Source of the DNA: Siphonodentalium dalli
Lineage: Eukaryota; Mollusca; Scaphopoda; Gadilida; Siphonodentaliidae
NCBI GenBank assembly: GCA_032622095.1
Contig: CP136062.1
Span: forward strand, 153,628,875-153,692,874
Direction: 5' to 3'
DNA: 64,000 nt
This document shows, in pieces, positions 1 to 11,189 of this stretch. The notes beneath the pieces are model-generated. The model saw only the letters and a list, made by a program, of their open reading frames with translations, was not told the DNA's origin and ran no database searches. Numbering within the stretch: the first letter of the stretch is position 1; every line of letters begins with the position of its first letter. Both the position numbers and the translations under genes were made by a program.

Positions 1-895
1 ATTACTGAAATGCCATGTTGATTTCTGTGGCCATAACTATGTATAGAGTTTACATTACTGAAGTGCAATGTTTTTATACCCCATTCTGCATGGCCATTCA
101 TAACTCTAGATAATTAAGTTAGTGCAACCGATCTCATAATCTCTTGACATGCTACAGAAATACTCCATGTAAGCGCAATTAAAATGATTTAACACTGAAT
201 GTAGTTGCACTTCATTTACACATGTCCTCAACTATGTATAGAGTTTACATTAATAAAATGCAATGTTATTTCTGTGGTCGTTTTTATAATCCGTTCCGCA
301 TGGCCTTTTATAACTCTAGATAAATAAGGGCGATAACTCTATTAAAGTTAGTCCGACTGATCTCATAATCTCTTTCCGTGGAGTTCCGAGCAATCGTGAG
401 TTATTATGTTAGCATGTTCTCTCTCTATACAGACCTGACACTTCAGAGTGTCTGCACTTCATTTACACATGTCCTCAACTTTGTATACAGTTTACATTAA
501 TAAAATGCAATGTTATTTCTGTGGTCGTTTTTATAATCCGTTCCGCATGGCCTTTTATAACTCTAGATAAATAAGGGCGATAACTCTATTAAAGTTAGTC
601 CAACTGATCTCATAATACTCCATGGCAGCGCAATTAAAATAAAAGGTCGGCTGACCACAGTGTCCCCCGACAACGTGGCAAGTCGATGCTGCTTTGTTAA
701 AGAAATTTTTAAAAATGTTGAAATGTTCTAAGTCGAAAGGGTTAATAATTCCGTTAAAAAAAAAAAAAAATCCGTCATCTATATACATGTTGCACATCTC
801 CAATCTGTGGGTAACAATACTCTGAAGTTTCAAATATCTACAATCAAAACTGTAGGAGGAGTTGATCACACCATGAAGGTACCCTCATACAGAAA
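1..895. repeat. degenerate direct repeats, no gene
   Basis: Seen: the block at about 210-375 recurs almost unchanged at 457-620 (offset 247). Shorter versions of its parts (a 'tagagtttacatta...gcaatgtt' module and a 'gggcgataactctattaaag' module) return at 1-100, 1725-1858 and 2570-2625. No open frame here looks like a protein. A run of A at 757-770 and one at 900-911 are low complexity. The family is not recognised. Confidence 0.7.
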
Positions 896-914
896 ATTGA
901 AAAAAAAAAATTTT

Positions 915-1612
915 AAGTCGAAAGGCCCATAACTCTGGGAAAAATCATTGGATCAATCTCAAATTCGAACTTGACCTGTATTTTGATATGAACAACCCAC
1001 AGAAAAAAAGAATTTCCAATTAAACAATCCAAACTTGAGTTATCATCCGGAAACCTAAGAAATAACAAGAAAAATTTGAATTTTCTAAGTCGAAAAGCCC
1101 ATAACTCCGAGAAAAATCATTGGATCAAACTCAAATTCGAACTTGACCTGTATTTTGATATCAATGACTCACAAAAATACAGAATTTTCAATTGAACAGT
1201 CCAAACTTGAGTTATCATCCGGAAACCAAAGAAAAAAATAAGTAAATTTAATTTTTTAAGTCGAAAAAAGTTCAAATTCGAACTCAACCTGTATCTTGAT
1301 ATGACTGATCCACATAAAAACGGTATTTGCAATTAAAGGATCCAAACTTGAGATATCATCCGGAAACCGAAAAAGTGAGAAATTTTCTAAGTATAAAAAT
1401 GTTGAAAAAAGGGAAATAAATAACTTCATAAAAGAACATCGGATCAAACCCAGAATTGCAGAGCACATGTGTTCTTGGTTGAGACACCTACATACCAAGT
1501 TTCAATCAAATCGGATGATCATTACTGGAGTTATAACTCCGGACGGACGGACGGACACACGGTACGACAGACACACGGTACGACAGACGGACGGAAGACA
1601 GACGGACGGAGC
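915..1612. repeat. ~171-bp tandem repeat ending in a cggacgga microsatellite
   Basis: Seen: units beginning 'aagtcgaaa.gcccataact' start near 916, 1087 and 1258, with a decayed fourth near 1390. Each carries 'ttcgaacttgacctgtattt' and 'gagttatcatccggaaacc'. The block ends in 'ggacggacggacgga'-like sequence at about 1541-1612. Related modules occur at 12300-12560, 12870-13000, 22130-22830 and 39660-39910, so this is a dispersed family. It is non-coding as far as can be seen. Confidence 0.75.
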
Positions 1613-1862
1613 TGATTACAATAGTCCCCTGAAAATTATGATGTAACACTGAATGTCTCCGTGGAGTTCAGAGCAATCGTGAGTTTGCATTCTTTTTATG
1701 AGCATTCTCTCTCTATAAATAGAGTTTACTAAAACGCAATGTTTATTTCTGTGGTCCTAACTATGTATAGAGTTTACATTACTGAAATGCAATGTTGAAT
1801 TCTGTTGTCCCAGTCATTTTTATAACCCATTCTGCATGGGCTTTTTAACTCTTGATAATTAA

Positions 1863-2228
1863 AGACATTTATGGATTTGTTCGTGTGTGTGAAACTGATA
1901 AATTAGTACTCAGGCGCTATACCAACTGGGGGAATGTAGCATTCTACTAACATCGCCCAAAATCTCAAAGAAATCGACCTTACAACTCCATAGAAAAGAC
2001 CGTCTGAACTACGCTCAATTGTAAATATTTATATCTCGATTCAGGACACAACAATCGGCGATAAACTAACGCAAATGATTTCGCCATCGATACTCATTGC
2101 ATTTAACAAATATAGAAGACTGACAGTGTGTGTTGTAAATTTTGATTAATATTCATAAAAATAACAACTTTGAACAAGATTATTCTCCATTTCTATTTGA
2201 TCACCCAACCAGAGTGTTTCACATCACT
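1863..2228. mobile_element. TTAA-bounded 366-bp repeat, copy 1
   Basis: Seen: exact TTAA on both sides (1859-1862 and 2229-2232), and a clear homolog at 63420-63775 that is also bounded by TTAA at both ends. No convincing terminal inverted repeats. On the minus strand near 1865-1945 a stretch 'agttggtatagcgcctgag' looks like a tRNA D-arm (box A) region, followed by a weak box-B-like 'cgaacaaatcc'. It could be a tRNA-related short interspersed repeat or a TTAA-targeting non-autonomous transposon; the TTAA borders favour the second, the tRNA-like part the first. Confidence 0.55.
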
Positions 2229-2232
2229 TTAA

Positions 2233-2565
2233 CCCTTTGGAGAGTATAGTAACGTCATATACATGACGTCATGAGTAAATTTAATGTCAACGTCATGGCA
2301 ATAATTATTAACAAGTTCGGGTCAAAAGGGTCCAATAATTCGTTTCAATTTATGTGCATTTATTTTAACGTGTGTTATCATAATCGATTGCACTTATACA
2401 TTTGGGACATTATATTAATCAAAATAACTCCTATACAAATCATTTATAAATCAGATGATTTATTGAAGTTATGTCTACATAAAATAACACTTCCTGAAAC
2501 GACATATATGTCGTTCTACTCCTCAACCGATAGATGACATATATGTCGTTCTACTCGCCAAAGGG
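2233..2565. mobile_element. TTAA MITE (CCCTTTGG ends), piggyBac-like
   Basis: Seen: TTAA target duplication at 2229-2232 and 2566-2569, with terminal inverted repeats reading CCCTTTGG(A/C)GAGTA inward, followed by a 'gacatatatgtc'-type palindromic segment in both arms. 333 bp, no coding capacity. TTAA duplication plus CCC-start termini is characteristic of the piggyBac superfamily; the assignment is inference because no transposase is present. Confidence 0.75.
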
Positions 2566-3225
2566 TTAAGGGCGATAACTCTACTAAAGTAAGTCCAACT
2601 GATCTCATAATCTCTTGGCATGCAAAAATAGAATGCTCGTCATCGATATATATTTGTACAGTTTTCAGGAAAATGTATCAAATAAATGTTATATTAATAA
2701 AAATAGTCCCATGCAGATACTCATTAATTTTATTGTATAGTTAGTGAGTGGCTTCAGTTATATCTATATAAGTTTTATACGATGTGTGCCACACATTGTC
2801 AATCCATTGTCCATCAATTAATTTGATTACGTCTTGTACAAGGAAAATCGTAAGTCAGTTTAAGGCTGGAGCCAACAGTAAACTTATATTAAATTATAAA
2901 TTGAATTTTATGATATCATGTTAACCCTTTCATGAAGGGGCCGGTGCCAGTGCAGTCTTATGTATGCGAGTCTCCCAAAGGGAGCCTCGCATATATAAGA
3001 GGATGCACTGGATTACAAGGTCAAGGCAAATATTGTTCGGCCAACATATTCTCTTATATGCGAGGCTCCCAATGGAAAGATGAAAGTGTCAATGACACTG
3101 TAGCTCAACTTGGATGGGGAATAATTTCATGTGTTAAAATCAATACAGCAATTAGGAATGCGGAAAGTTTGAATGTCTAAGTAACACTAGAAGCCAACAT
3201 GAAGAGAAATAATGATATATATAAA

Positions 3226-5345
3226 GTGTAATCCAAGATGGCTGCTGGCGGCCATGTTTTTCAACAAAATTCCGAAAAAAAATTATGGCTCCCATCTAGA
3301 GGTCACCCAATAGATCCATATGAAGTTTGGGATGATCGGATGAGGGATGTGGTCTGTCGGGTGTGCCAAAGAATTTAGTCATGCAAAGAGTAAAATCCAA
3401 GATGGCTGCCGGTCGCCATGTTTTTAATCGAAAATTGTTAAAATTTGATATCTCCCATCTAGAGGTGATCCTAAACATGCCTATTAATTTTCATAACAAT
3501 TCTCCAATAAATGAGGACTGCAGGGTGTGCCGATGGATTCAAATTTGAAATACAAGATGGCTGTTGGTGGCCATGTTTTTAATGAATTTCGGTCAAAATA
3601 TGAGGCTCCCATCTAGAGGTCACCCTGAAGATCCATATGAAGTTTCGTGATGATCGGATGTGGGAGGTGGCCTGTAGGGTGTGCCAAAGGATTTAGTCAT
3701 ACAAAGAGTAAAATCCAAGATGGCCACCAACGAGGCTCCAAATACATGTAAGTGGTCTGCATGACACGGCCAGTTGTTAGATGCCATATTATAATTTTTA
3801 TAGGTGGTCAGGCTCTGCTTTGAAACTGTTTGACATAATGTCAGGTTGAAATATTGATTTATTTTTAAGGAAAATATCACTGATAATGTGATATTTTGAA
3901 AAATAAATTAATATAGTGTGCAATTGATCAGAGCAATTGAAGATTTTATAACCTTAGATTTGAGCAAGCATGTTTGATATTGTGGCCAGGGTGGGCAGAT
4001 TTTCATTATTTATAGTAAAAAAGTGACAATTGAGAAGAGGAACATAATTGGGGGATAATACGACCTGTAGCCTGTGTTAAATGATTTAGTCATACTAAGA
4101 GTAAAATCCAAGATGGCTGCTGGCGGCCATGTCTTTTGGCCGAATGACCTCAAAATGACTCGTTCCCATCTACATCTACAAATTTTATGATGATCAGACT
4201 AAAGGTACGACCTGTAGCCTGTGCTAAAGGATTTAGTCATAGAAAGAGTAAAATCCAAGATGGCTGCTGGTGGCCATGTTTTTTGGCCGAATGACCCCAA
4301 AATGAATCGTTCCCATCTAGATGTCAATATTAACATCCATGACAAATTTCATGATGATCAGACGAACAGTACGACCTGTAGCCCGTGCTAATGGATTGAA
4401 TTTTGAAATCGAAGATGGCCGTTGGCCGGCCATGTTTTTTGTCGGAATGACCCCAAAATGACTCGTTCCCATCTACATTCCATTGTTAACATCCATGACA
4501 AATTTCATGATGATCAGACTAAAGGTACGACCTGTAGTCCGTGCTAAAGGATTTAGTCATACAAAGAGTAAAATCTAAGATGGCTGCTGGCAGCCATCTT
4601 TTTTGGCCGAATCACCCCAAAATGACTCGTTCCCATCTACATGTCATTATTAACATTCGTGAGAAATTTTATGATGATCAGACAAAAGGTACGACCTGTA
4701 GCCCGTGCTAAAGAATTTAGTCATACAAAGAGTAAAATCCAAGATGGCTGCTGGCGGCCATGTTTTTTGGCCGAATGACCCCAAAATTACTCGTTCCCAT
4801 CTACATGTCAATATTAACATCCATGACAAATTTCATGATGATCAGACAAATAGTACAACCTGTGGCCCGTGCTAATGAATTAAATTTTGAAATCAAAGAT
4901 GGCCGCTGGCCGGCCATGTTTTTTGTCGGAATGACCCCAAAATGACTCGTTCCCATCTACATTCCAATTTCAACAGCCATGACAAATTTTATGATGATCA
5001 GACTAAAGTTACGACCTGTATCCCGTGCTAAAGAATTTAGTCATACAAAGAGTAAAATCCAAGATGGCTGCTGGCGGCCATGTTTTTTGACCGAATGACC
5101 ACAAAATTACTAGTTTCCATCTACATGTCATTATAAACATCCATGACAAATTTCATGACAATAAGATGAACAGTACGACCTGTAGCCGTGCTAATGGATT
5201 GAGTTTTGAAACCCAAGATAGCTGATGGTGGCCATGTTTTTTTTCCAAATGACCCCAAAATGACTCGTTCCCATCTACATGTCAATGTCAACATCCATGA
5301 CAATTTCATAATAATTGGACCAAAGGTACGAACTGTAGCCCGTGC
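3226..5345. repeat. ~160-bp tandem array ('aagatggctgctgg' repeat)
   Basis: Seen: about twelve units each with 'aagatggctgctggcggcca' at 3236, 3400, 3553, 3718, 4111, 4257, 4410, 4578, 4742, 4898, 5062 and 5216. Spacings alternate between ~153 and ~165 bp in the second half, so the working unit may be a ~318-bp dimer. Conserved parts are 'tttagtcatacaaagagtaa', 'ctcgttcccatctacat' and 'atgatgatcagac'. The 3620-3900 stretch is more diverged. Short open frames crossing it on either strand are by-products. Further units lie at 6155-6600 and 26940-27225. Confidence 0.85.
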
Positions 5346-5434
5346 TAAAGGAAATTGTTGACGCTTCACACACGCACACACACGGACGACGGATACCAAG
5401 AAAGATATTCATAACAAATTAAAGGCTCCCATCT

Positions 5435-6150
5435 AAACGGTGGGGAATCACATGACTTCGCATTGATGAGTATCCCCATTAAAAATGGCGAGGCATTCAA
5501 AAACAGGACCAAAGCTGAGGAAAAAGGTAATAAACTAAGATATGACTTACATAGTATTTTGTCAGGTATACAAGCAAATTATTTACTATTCTTCAAACAA
5601 GCTAATACCTCATTTGTGTCCAAATTCACATTTGTTTGCTCTAACATTCTGACCAAAGTTGTCAGTTGAAGGATTCTCCTAGATACAGTAATGCACCTAA
5701 GTAATCGACCCCTTAACCACAGAATTATGGGTAACTTTTCAGGATTTAGTCGGAAATATGGCTTGTTGCCATTCATCGGAAAGCTCTCGGGGAGAGCTTT
5801 CCGATGAATGGCAACAGGCCATATTTCCGACTAAATCCTGAAAAGTTACCCATAATTATGCTGTGGTTAAGGGGTCGGTTACTTAGGGAATTACTGTATA
5901 TGGACTGGTGTATTCCACGCACATCTGACTTGCAACTTTCATCAAAATGTTATAGAAAACTACTGAGTATTTCCAAACAAATAAGGTATCAACTTGTTTC
6001 CAAAATAAACTACCATATGCTCGTAACAGGCCAAATGTTATGTTTTGTGTCAGTTCCTCATACATTAGGTTTTTGTGCATTTGCACTAGCCTCGGCCATT
6101 TTGTATACGTGGTACTCACCAACCTCGAAATCACGTGATTCCCCACCGTG
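5435..6150. mobile_element. foldback element with ATCT target duplication
   Basis: Seen: ATCT at 5431-5434 and 6151-6154, precisely interrupting the array motif 'ggctcccatctagaggtcac' that is uninterrupted in neighbouring monomers. Ends are CGGTGGGGAATCACATGA on the left and its near-exact reverse complement on the right. The two arms (about 5437-5680 and 5900-6150) stay alignable inward for ~250 bp but are diverged. Without the 211-bp MITE inserted at its centre (5686-5896) it is about 503 bp. No protein is evident; superfamily unknown. Confidence 0.75.
5686..5896. mobile_element. palindromic TA MITE, CAGTAATGC family, copy 1
   Basis: Seen: TA on both sides, termini CAGTAATGC and GAATTACTG, and a near-perfect 211-bp palindrome centred at about 5791 ('agctctcgg|ggagagct'). 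Both arms contain 'gtggttaaggggtcg' and 'aatcctgaaaagttaccc'. TA duplication and CAGT termini are typical of Tc1/mariner-derived MITEs. Other copies: 13398-13582, 15060-15129, 16937-17039, 21100-21227, 41168-41597, 47381-47574. Confidence 0.85.
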
Positions 6151-6154
6151 ATCT

Positions 6155-6600
6155 AGAGGTCACACCAAAGATCCATATGAAGTTTGGTGATGATCAAATG
6201 AGGGAAGTGGTCTGTAGGGCATGCCAAAGGATTTAGTCATGCAAAGAGTAACATCCAAGATGGCTGCCGGCAGCCATGTTTTTTTTTTAATTTCGGTCAA
6301 AATTTATGGATCCCAATCTAGAGGTCGACCCCGAAGATCCAAATGAAGTTTGGTGAAGATCGGAAGAGGGATGTAATCTGTAGTTTAGTCATGCAAAGAG
6401 TAAAATCCAAGATGGCTGCTGGCGGCCACATTTTTTAACGAATTACGGTCAAAATAGGAGGCTCCCATCTAGAGGTCATCCCTAAGATCCATATGAGGTT
6501 TGGTGACAATCGGATGTGAGATGCAGGCTGCAGGTTGTGCCGATTGATTCAAATTTGAAATCTAAGATGACTGCTACAGATGTAACCTGTAGGGTGTGTT
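6155..6600. repeat. continuation of the ~160-bp array
   Basis: Seen: three further units ('atctagaggtcac', 'aagatggctgc.gg.ggcca') resume exactly after the foldback element, so the array was contiguous before that insertion. After 6600 the sequence passes into the right end of the enclosing TTAA element. Confidence 0.8.
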
Positions 6601-6721
6601 GACACACAGATGATGGATGCCAACCCATTGGCAATAGCTTGAATTGGAAAGTTGAGCTAAAAATGCATTGTCACAAGAGTTTTCGCAAAATTTCAGGAAT
6701 CTCCAGTCATGGAAGGGTTAA

Positions 6722-7344
6722 CCTGAACTATTAAAGAAGACATCTTCGACTCAAATTAATTATTTTTATATATATTATTCCACACCCATTGATTCGAGGC
6801 ACATGTATTCAATGGAATCCCAGCCATTGAATACATATAAGTGTATACCTCTAGTGGAATACAAGCCGGAACTATTCTCATTGACGTTGTCGCCAAGAAA
6901 GATGACGTACATTAAGTCGATCATCCGCTTCCGGTGATCCCTCCATAATTACTGGTTATATGTCAGACTTAAATCACAATAAAAGTAGCTATAGTAACAA
7001 TGGAGGTGACATTCATGGATTGAACTTATCTGACTAAACGGTGAAGAATAAATACAGAACATAACTTGTATCATCATGTTGTGTCATCATCTCGAATCTT
7101 TTATCGAACTCGTTGCGGACGGCGAAATATGTCCTTGCGCCATCCGCAACTCATTCGATAAAAGAATCTCGATTAAGATGCGCGTTGTGTTCTGTCTATT
7201 TATCAATATTAAATTGTTGTTATTACCAGGAATTTATTTAAATTGGTGTACATGCAGTCTCCCTTTATAATTATTGTATGCTCCGGTTCACTATAATCAC
7301 TATATTTTTTTTAAACAGGAACAGAAACAAATTAACTTTCTGGA
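6722..7344. repeat. gene-free stretch with a short hairpin at 7092-7172
   Basis: Seen: arms 'tcgaatcttttatcgaa' (from 7092) and 'ttcgataaaagaatctcga' (to 7172) pair, extended inward by 'ttgcggacggcg' against 'cgccatccgcaa'. A smaller repeat of 'cattgaataca' flanks 6805-6835. Nothing coding is recognised. Confidence 0.7.
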
Positions 7345-8520
7345 TACATACCCAGCAAGCAATTATGTGAGAAGAACCTGAAACCATCAAGCTATGTAAA
7401 TTTGCTATACACTCGGGCACATAAACATCATAGTTTCACAATGTCCAAATCAAGAATTCCTTGTCCGATTTGAAATTAAACAACAACAAAATATTGTAAA
7501 ATCATAACCCAAACACAATTTTTCTGACAATGAGAACCCCTGAAGTCAGAAACCAGCAAGTTATGTGAATTGATTTTATATATCCAGGTAAAGCTGGGTG
7601 CTTCACTAATAGAGCTTTATAATTTCATAAATCTAGAATGTTCCAATCTGTTCTAGATCCACATGTACATGTTTATAGAAATACTAAAACAAATTTTTGA
7701 AACACAACCAAGCACAAAAAATTGTGATAACAAGAACTCCTTAAATCAGAAACCATGATGAAAGTACATTAAGTGATTATAATTTCACAAATTTTTCAAT
7801 GTAAGTCCGGTTTGGAAAAAAATGCTAAAACTCAATGAAACCACCATCGAAGCACAAATTTTTCAAACAATGTAAACTCCTCAAGTCAAAAACCAATATG
7901 AAGTACCTCAGTGAGGAAAAGTGCTACTTTCAAAAAGGAACAGAAAGCTTTCTAAATTTAACACATGTCCATAAAATTATGTTAGAAATACCTGAAGCAA
8001 GCATTCTATATGAATTGTATTGACATATCCATGACATTGCGCACATACAAAAATTATAATTTCATAAATTTACTAACTCAAGATTATTCTAATCTAGTTT
8101 AGAATTAAAAAACATGAAACAAATATTGTGAAATCACAACCCAAACACATTTTTATTTTAAATGAGAACTCCTGGAACGAGGAACCAGCAAGCTATGTGA
8201 ATTTTAATATCTATGAATTTGGGTGCTTGAATATTAAATTTGTATAATTTCCAAACTCGAGAATTGTTTAGGAATTAACACTAAAACAAAAACACACATC
8301 ACACTAAGAACTCCTGAGGTCAGAATCCATTATAAAGTACACTCAGTGATATATAATCTCACAAATGTTTTAATTGAGAATATGCGTTAAGTCCAGTTTG
8401 AATAAAACAATAAAACCAATATTATGAAATCACTATCGAAACACAACTTTTTTCTAACACTATGAACTCCTCAAGTCAAAAACCAATATGAAGTACTCTC
8501 AGCGAGGAAAGTTTTGATTA
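7345..8520. repeat. degenerate tandem repeats, ~150-300 bp units
   Basis: Seen: recurring 'aactcctgaagtcagaaacc' with 'agcaagctatgtgaatt' and 'tataatttcataaatt' modules near 7370, 7530, 7730, 7870, 8170, 8310 and 8460, all heavily diverged. This looks like an old array. No gene. Confidence 0.65.
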
Positions 8521-10012
8521 AACACTCCACACATTACTTTCACTGTACACTGTTGAATTATAGCATCAAAGGCCGTAATTTATTGGAACATAATGCTGTA
8601 TTGCACATAGCTTACAATAGCCACAATGGCACGTTGAATAGATAGACGTATGTATTACAATTGTTCAATACAGATTGAATTTGTTGATCACTAAGCAGGT
8701 GTGAAGAAGACAGTTCTATGTTTGCGGAACATGACCCCAAGATTAAACTCTAGAGTTGATTGTTAGCATGCACCTGTTTTCTTTAATGAAAGAAATGCAA
8801 ACATAAGTAACATAAACACTTGTAATCAGAAGAAAAAACAAATGTAATGCAAAGTATGTCCAGCAGGTACCAGCCTGGAGGGTGACTTGGGAGAGGACCA
8901 GCCTGGTGGGCGACTTGGGAGAGCACCAGCCTAGATGGTGACTTGGGAGAGGACCAGCCTAGATGGTGACTTGGGAGAGGACCAGCCTAGATGGCGACTT
9001 GGGAGACATCTTCTCCCTAATATGTGCCACTTCTCCCTATGTTTGTACCAGGGAGAAGTAACATTCTCTCTCATATACCAGAATGCATATGTCCCGACAA
9101 CATATTTACGGATTATAATGGTGTTCTTACTCAATATACTGGTTTTAGAAATGGACTCTTGTGTTGCATAATTCTTATTGGATCATAGAAGGGTGATGTT
9201 GGGGTGTAAATTGAACTTCAGCCATTTCTCCATGATAATAGTCCACTTCACCCTAATAACCAAGCAGGGAGTAGTGATTTCTTTCAATTTGAAACCTCCA
9301 GGCTGATCCTGATGTCTGGGTGTTAGAGAACCACTGAAGAAATGGATATTGATTTGTATGCATTCCATAGAGTCTGGATGCAAGTTGTTCTGACATTTTG
9401 TGTGGAACGCTACATTAAAATGTCAGACCAACTTGCATCCATACTCTATGGAACGCAATAAAATCAACATCCATTACTTATATTTACACTCAACCAAGTC
9501 AACTGGTAGATTAGAAGAGCATTAAGTGCTCATTTCCAATGTTATTCTCATGACTTGATGCAAGTTGTGTCTACACAAAAATGGATGCAAGTTGGGTCAG
9601 AGAGTGACGTCTTATGACATAATTTTGACCAACCAATGTCCTGTGTTCATTTTCCACAATGCGAATGCATGCGTGAGTGAAAATACTACAATTTCTTATG
9701 CAAATAAGGAAGATTACTTTAATTAGGTAAATGAAAAAACGAGGCCCACTATATATTTGTATATTGCTAGGTTTAATTTGATAACTTTCTAACTTCATCC
9801 ATCTCAAATACATAGACTGTAACATTATACCTGTGGCAGAAGATATTAACCAGTACTGAGACAGCTACGTTCTATTTCCATATGAAGTACATGCAACATT
9901 TATGCAACAAGTTTATTTGGCTGTGATTAAGACTCAAAACGTACTATATTATAATCACTATTAAATGAGGCTACTACTGATGCATAACAATTCACAATCG
10001 GTGTCATGCAGA
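8521..10012. repeat. gene-free stretch: minisatellite at 8875-9005 and inverted repeat at 9353-9470
   Basis: Seen: about five ~30-bp units 'gacttgggagaggaccagcc' at 8875-9005. At 9353-9395 and 9418-9470 a hairpin pairs 'gcattccatagagtctggat' with its complement near 9440-9465; 'ggatgcaagtt' occurs again at 9582. The remainder shows no recognisable gene. Confidence 0.7.
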
Positions 10013-10029
10013 GTTTATTAATAAATAAT

Positions 10030-10115
10030 CCCAGAGGGTGAATTTAGTGACGTCCCTCACAGTGGGATTATAGCATCCCCAAATTCACTGCCTGGGAACC
10101 TCATTCTGCTTAGGC
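10030..10115. mobile_element. 'gaggtcccc' hairpin MITE, decayed copy 1
   Basis: Seen: 'cccagagggtgaatttagtg' pairs imperfectly with 'aaattcactgcctgggaacc'. The right flank 'cttaggcctcaac' is shared with other copies. The family hallmark is a ~90-bp hairpin opening CAGAATGAGGTCCCCAGAGG. Other copies are at 10911, 13640, 13898, 14141, 23480, 23775, 25638, 25918, 43153, 58712, 59488 and 60812. Confidence 0.7.
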
Positions 10116-10164
10116 CTCAACTGCTAGCTATGGGAGACCTAAGATCAGATTGAAGTTCCCCAGT

Positions 10165-10870
10165 TGAACAAGAGGCCGATCATGATCGGCAGATGTTAAC
10201 CCATCTCTTGGTGATAGTAAATTACTATGATCGGAATCATGAATGAGAGTTTTGGTGTTGAATTATAGAGTATACTGTTATGTACTATTATAGACAAATG
10301 TTCATAACACAAATTATTGGAATTTATGGGTCACTCGCATTTATATAAGAGAATGCACTGGTACAGGATCTGTAATGCTGCACCACCACAGCCTTGGGTT
10401 AAATGTGAAAGGTGACCTGGATATGGAATACTGGGGTTAAGAGAGTCCAATTTAAGTTTACAATAATAATGTATCAAATTCTAACAGCAATATAGATCAA
10501 GATAAGCCACCTCACTGCTGACACATTAATATCAATTATATAGCAGAGCTGTCAACAAATCACAGGAATTGTTTATGTTGAAAGCTGACATCTCTATTAA
10601 ACCAATAACATTTATAATGACCTCAAACCATCTGTAGAGTGATATCTTCAGCTGTGCAAGGCAGCACAGATGTCCAAGTCTACTGTTAATATCATGTGAT
10701 GTATCTTTATTTGGTTCCAATCAGATAGAAAATGTTTCAGTTATCGCATTATGTGTAAAGTGTCTATGGACAGATGGACAGACAGACAGACAGACGGCCG
10801 AACAACAAGTGGTCAATCCGGACAACGAAACTATGTTTACCATACTATGGTATGGGTAAACATAAAAAGT
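10165..10870. repeat. ~0.7-kb dispersed repeat, copy 1 (partner at 38.5-39.9 kb)
   Basis: Seen: 10165-10715 matches 38522-39050 nearly base for base, and 10730-10870 matches 39775-39915 ('agaaaatgtttcagttatcg', 'tatgtttaccatactatgg'). The 38-kb copy contains ~720 bp between these parts that this copy lacks. It includes a fragment of the 'tatataagagaatgcactgg' hairpin family at about 10335. Non-coding. Confidence 0.85.
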
Positions 10871-10910
10871 AATTTGAGGCTAGAGATAATTCCCAGAAGA
10901 TGAGTCCTAA

Positions 10911-11180
10911 GCAGAATGAGGTCCCAAGAGGGTGAATTGGTAATGTTATCCTGCGGGAAGTTTGCCAGGGGTAGTGGATGTCAGTTCACCAAACAATATC
11001 CCTGTAGATTACAATCATATAATTCAAATTCACCCAACAAACGAATCATGCAATTTATAGTGGGTGGATGTAAAATGAGATCGCCAGAGGAGGATTTTTG
11101 TAACGCTATAGCCCGGGTAGCGGGGTAGCTATAGCAGGGTAGCGTGACTAAATTAATCCTCTGGGGACCTTATTCTGCAA
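10911..11180. mobile_element. 'gaggtcccc' hairpin MITE, copy 2 (long form)
   Basis: Seen: begins 'cagaatgaggtccc' at 10914, has a second inner start 'aatgagatcgccagagg' near 11075, and closes with 'cctctggggaccttattctg' at about 11160-11180. Between the arms is about 150 bp of extra sequence, and a short 'gggtagcggggtagct' repeat lies at 11118-11145. Confidence 0.65.
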
Positions 11181-11189
11181 ATGTCCAGC

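Larger units (their letters stand above)
2925..6717. mobile_element. TTAA element (CCCTTTCATGA ends), expanded to 3.8 kb
   Basis: Seen: TTAA at 2921-2924 and 6718-6721, left end CCCTTTCATGA, right end reading CCCTTCCATGACTGGAG on the other strand. Its short relatives at 25160-25425 and 61353-61613 are only ~265 bp and share the same two ends plus 'gcatatataagag' hairpins. Here the hairpins survive at about 2950-3075, but the middle has been replaced by a tandem array (3226-6600) and later insertions. I read the outer ends as one element; a chance pairing of two half-elements is the alternative. Confidence 0.6.

Noticed and set aside
1865-1945. A tRNA gene on the minus strand
   Set aside because: Only the D-arm-like segment fits; anticodon and T arms do not fold properly, so at most a tRNA-derived repeat.
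2932-3180. Open frames containing a recurrent SYICE..GRLAYIREC peptide (also near 24181, 36424, 61129)
   Set aside because: This is the 'tatatgcgag...ctcgcatata' hairpin translated; palindromes give similar peptides on both strands.
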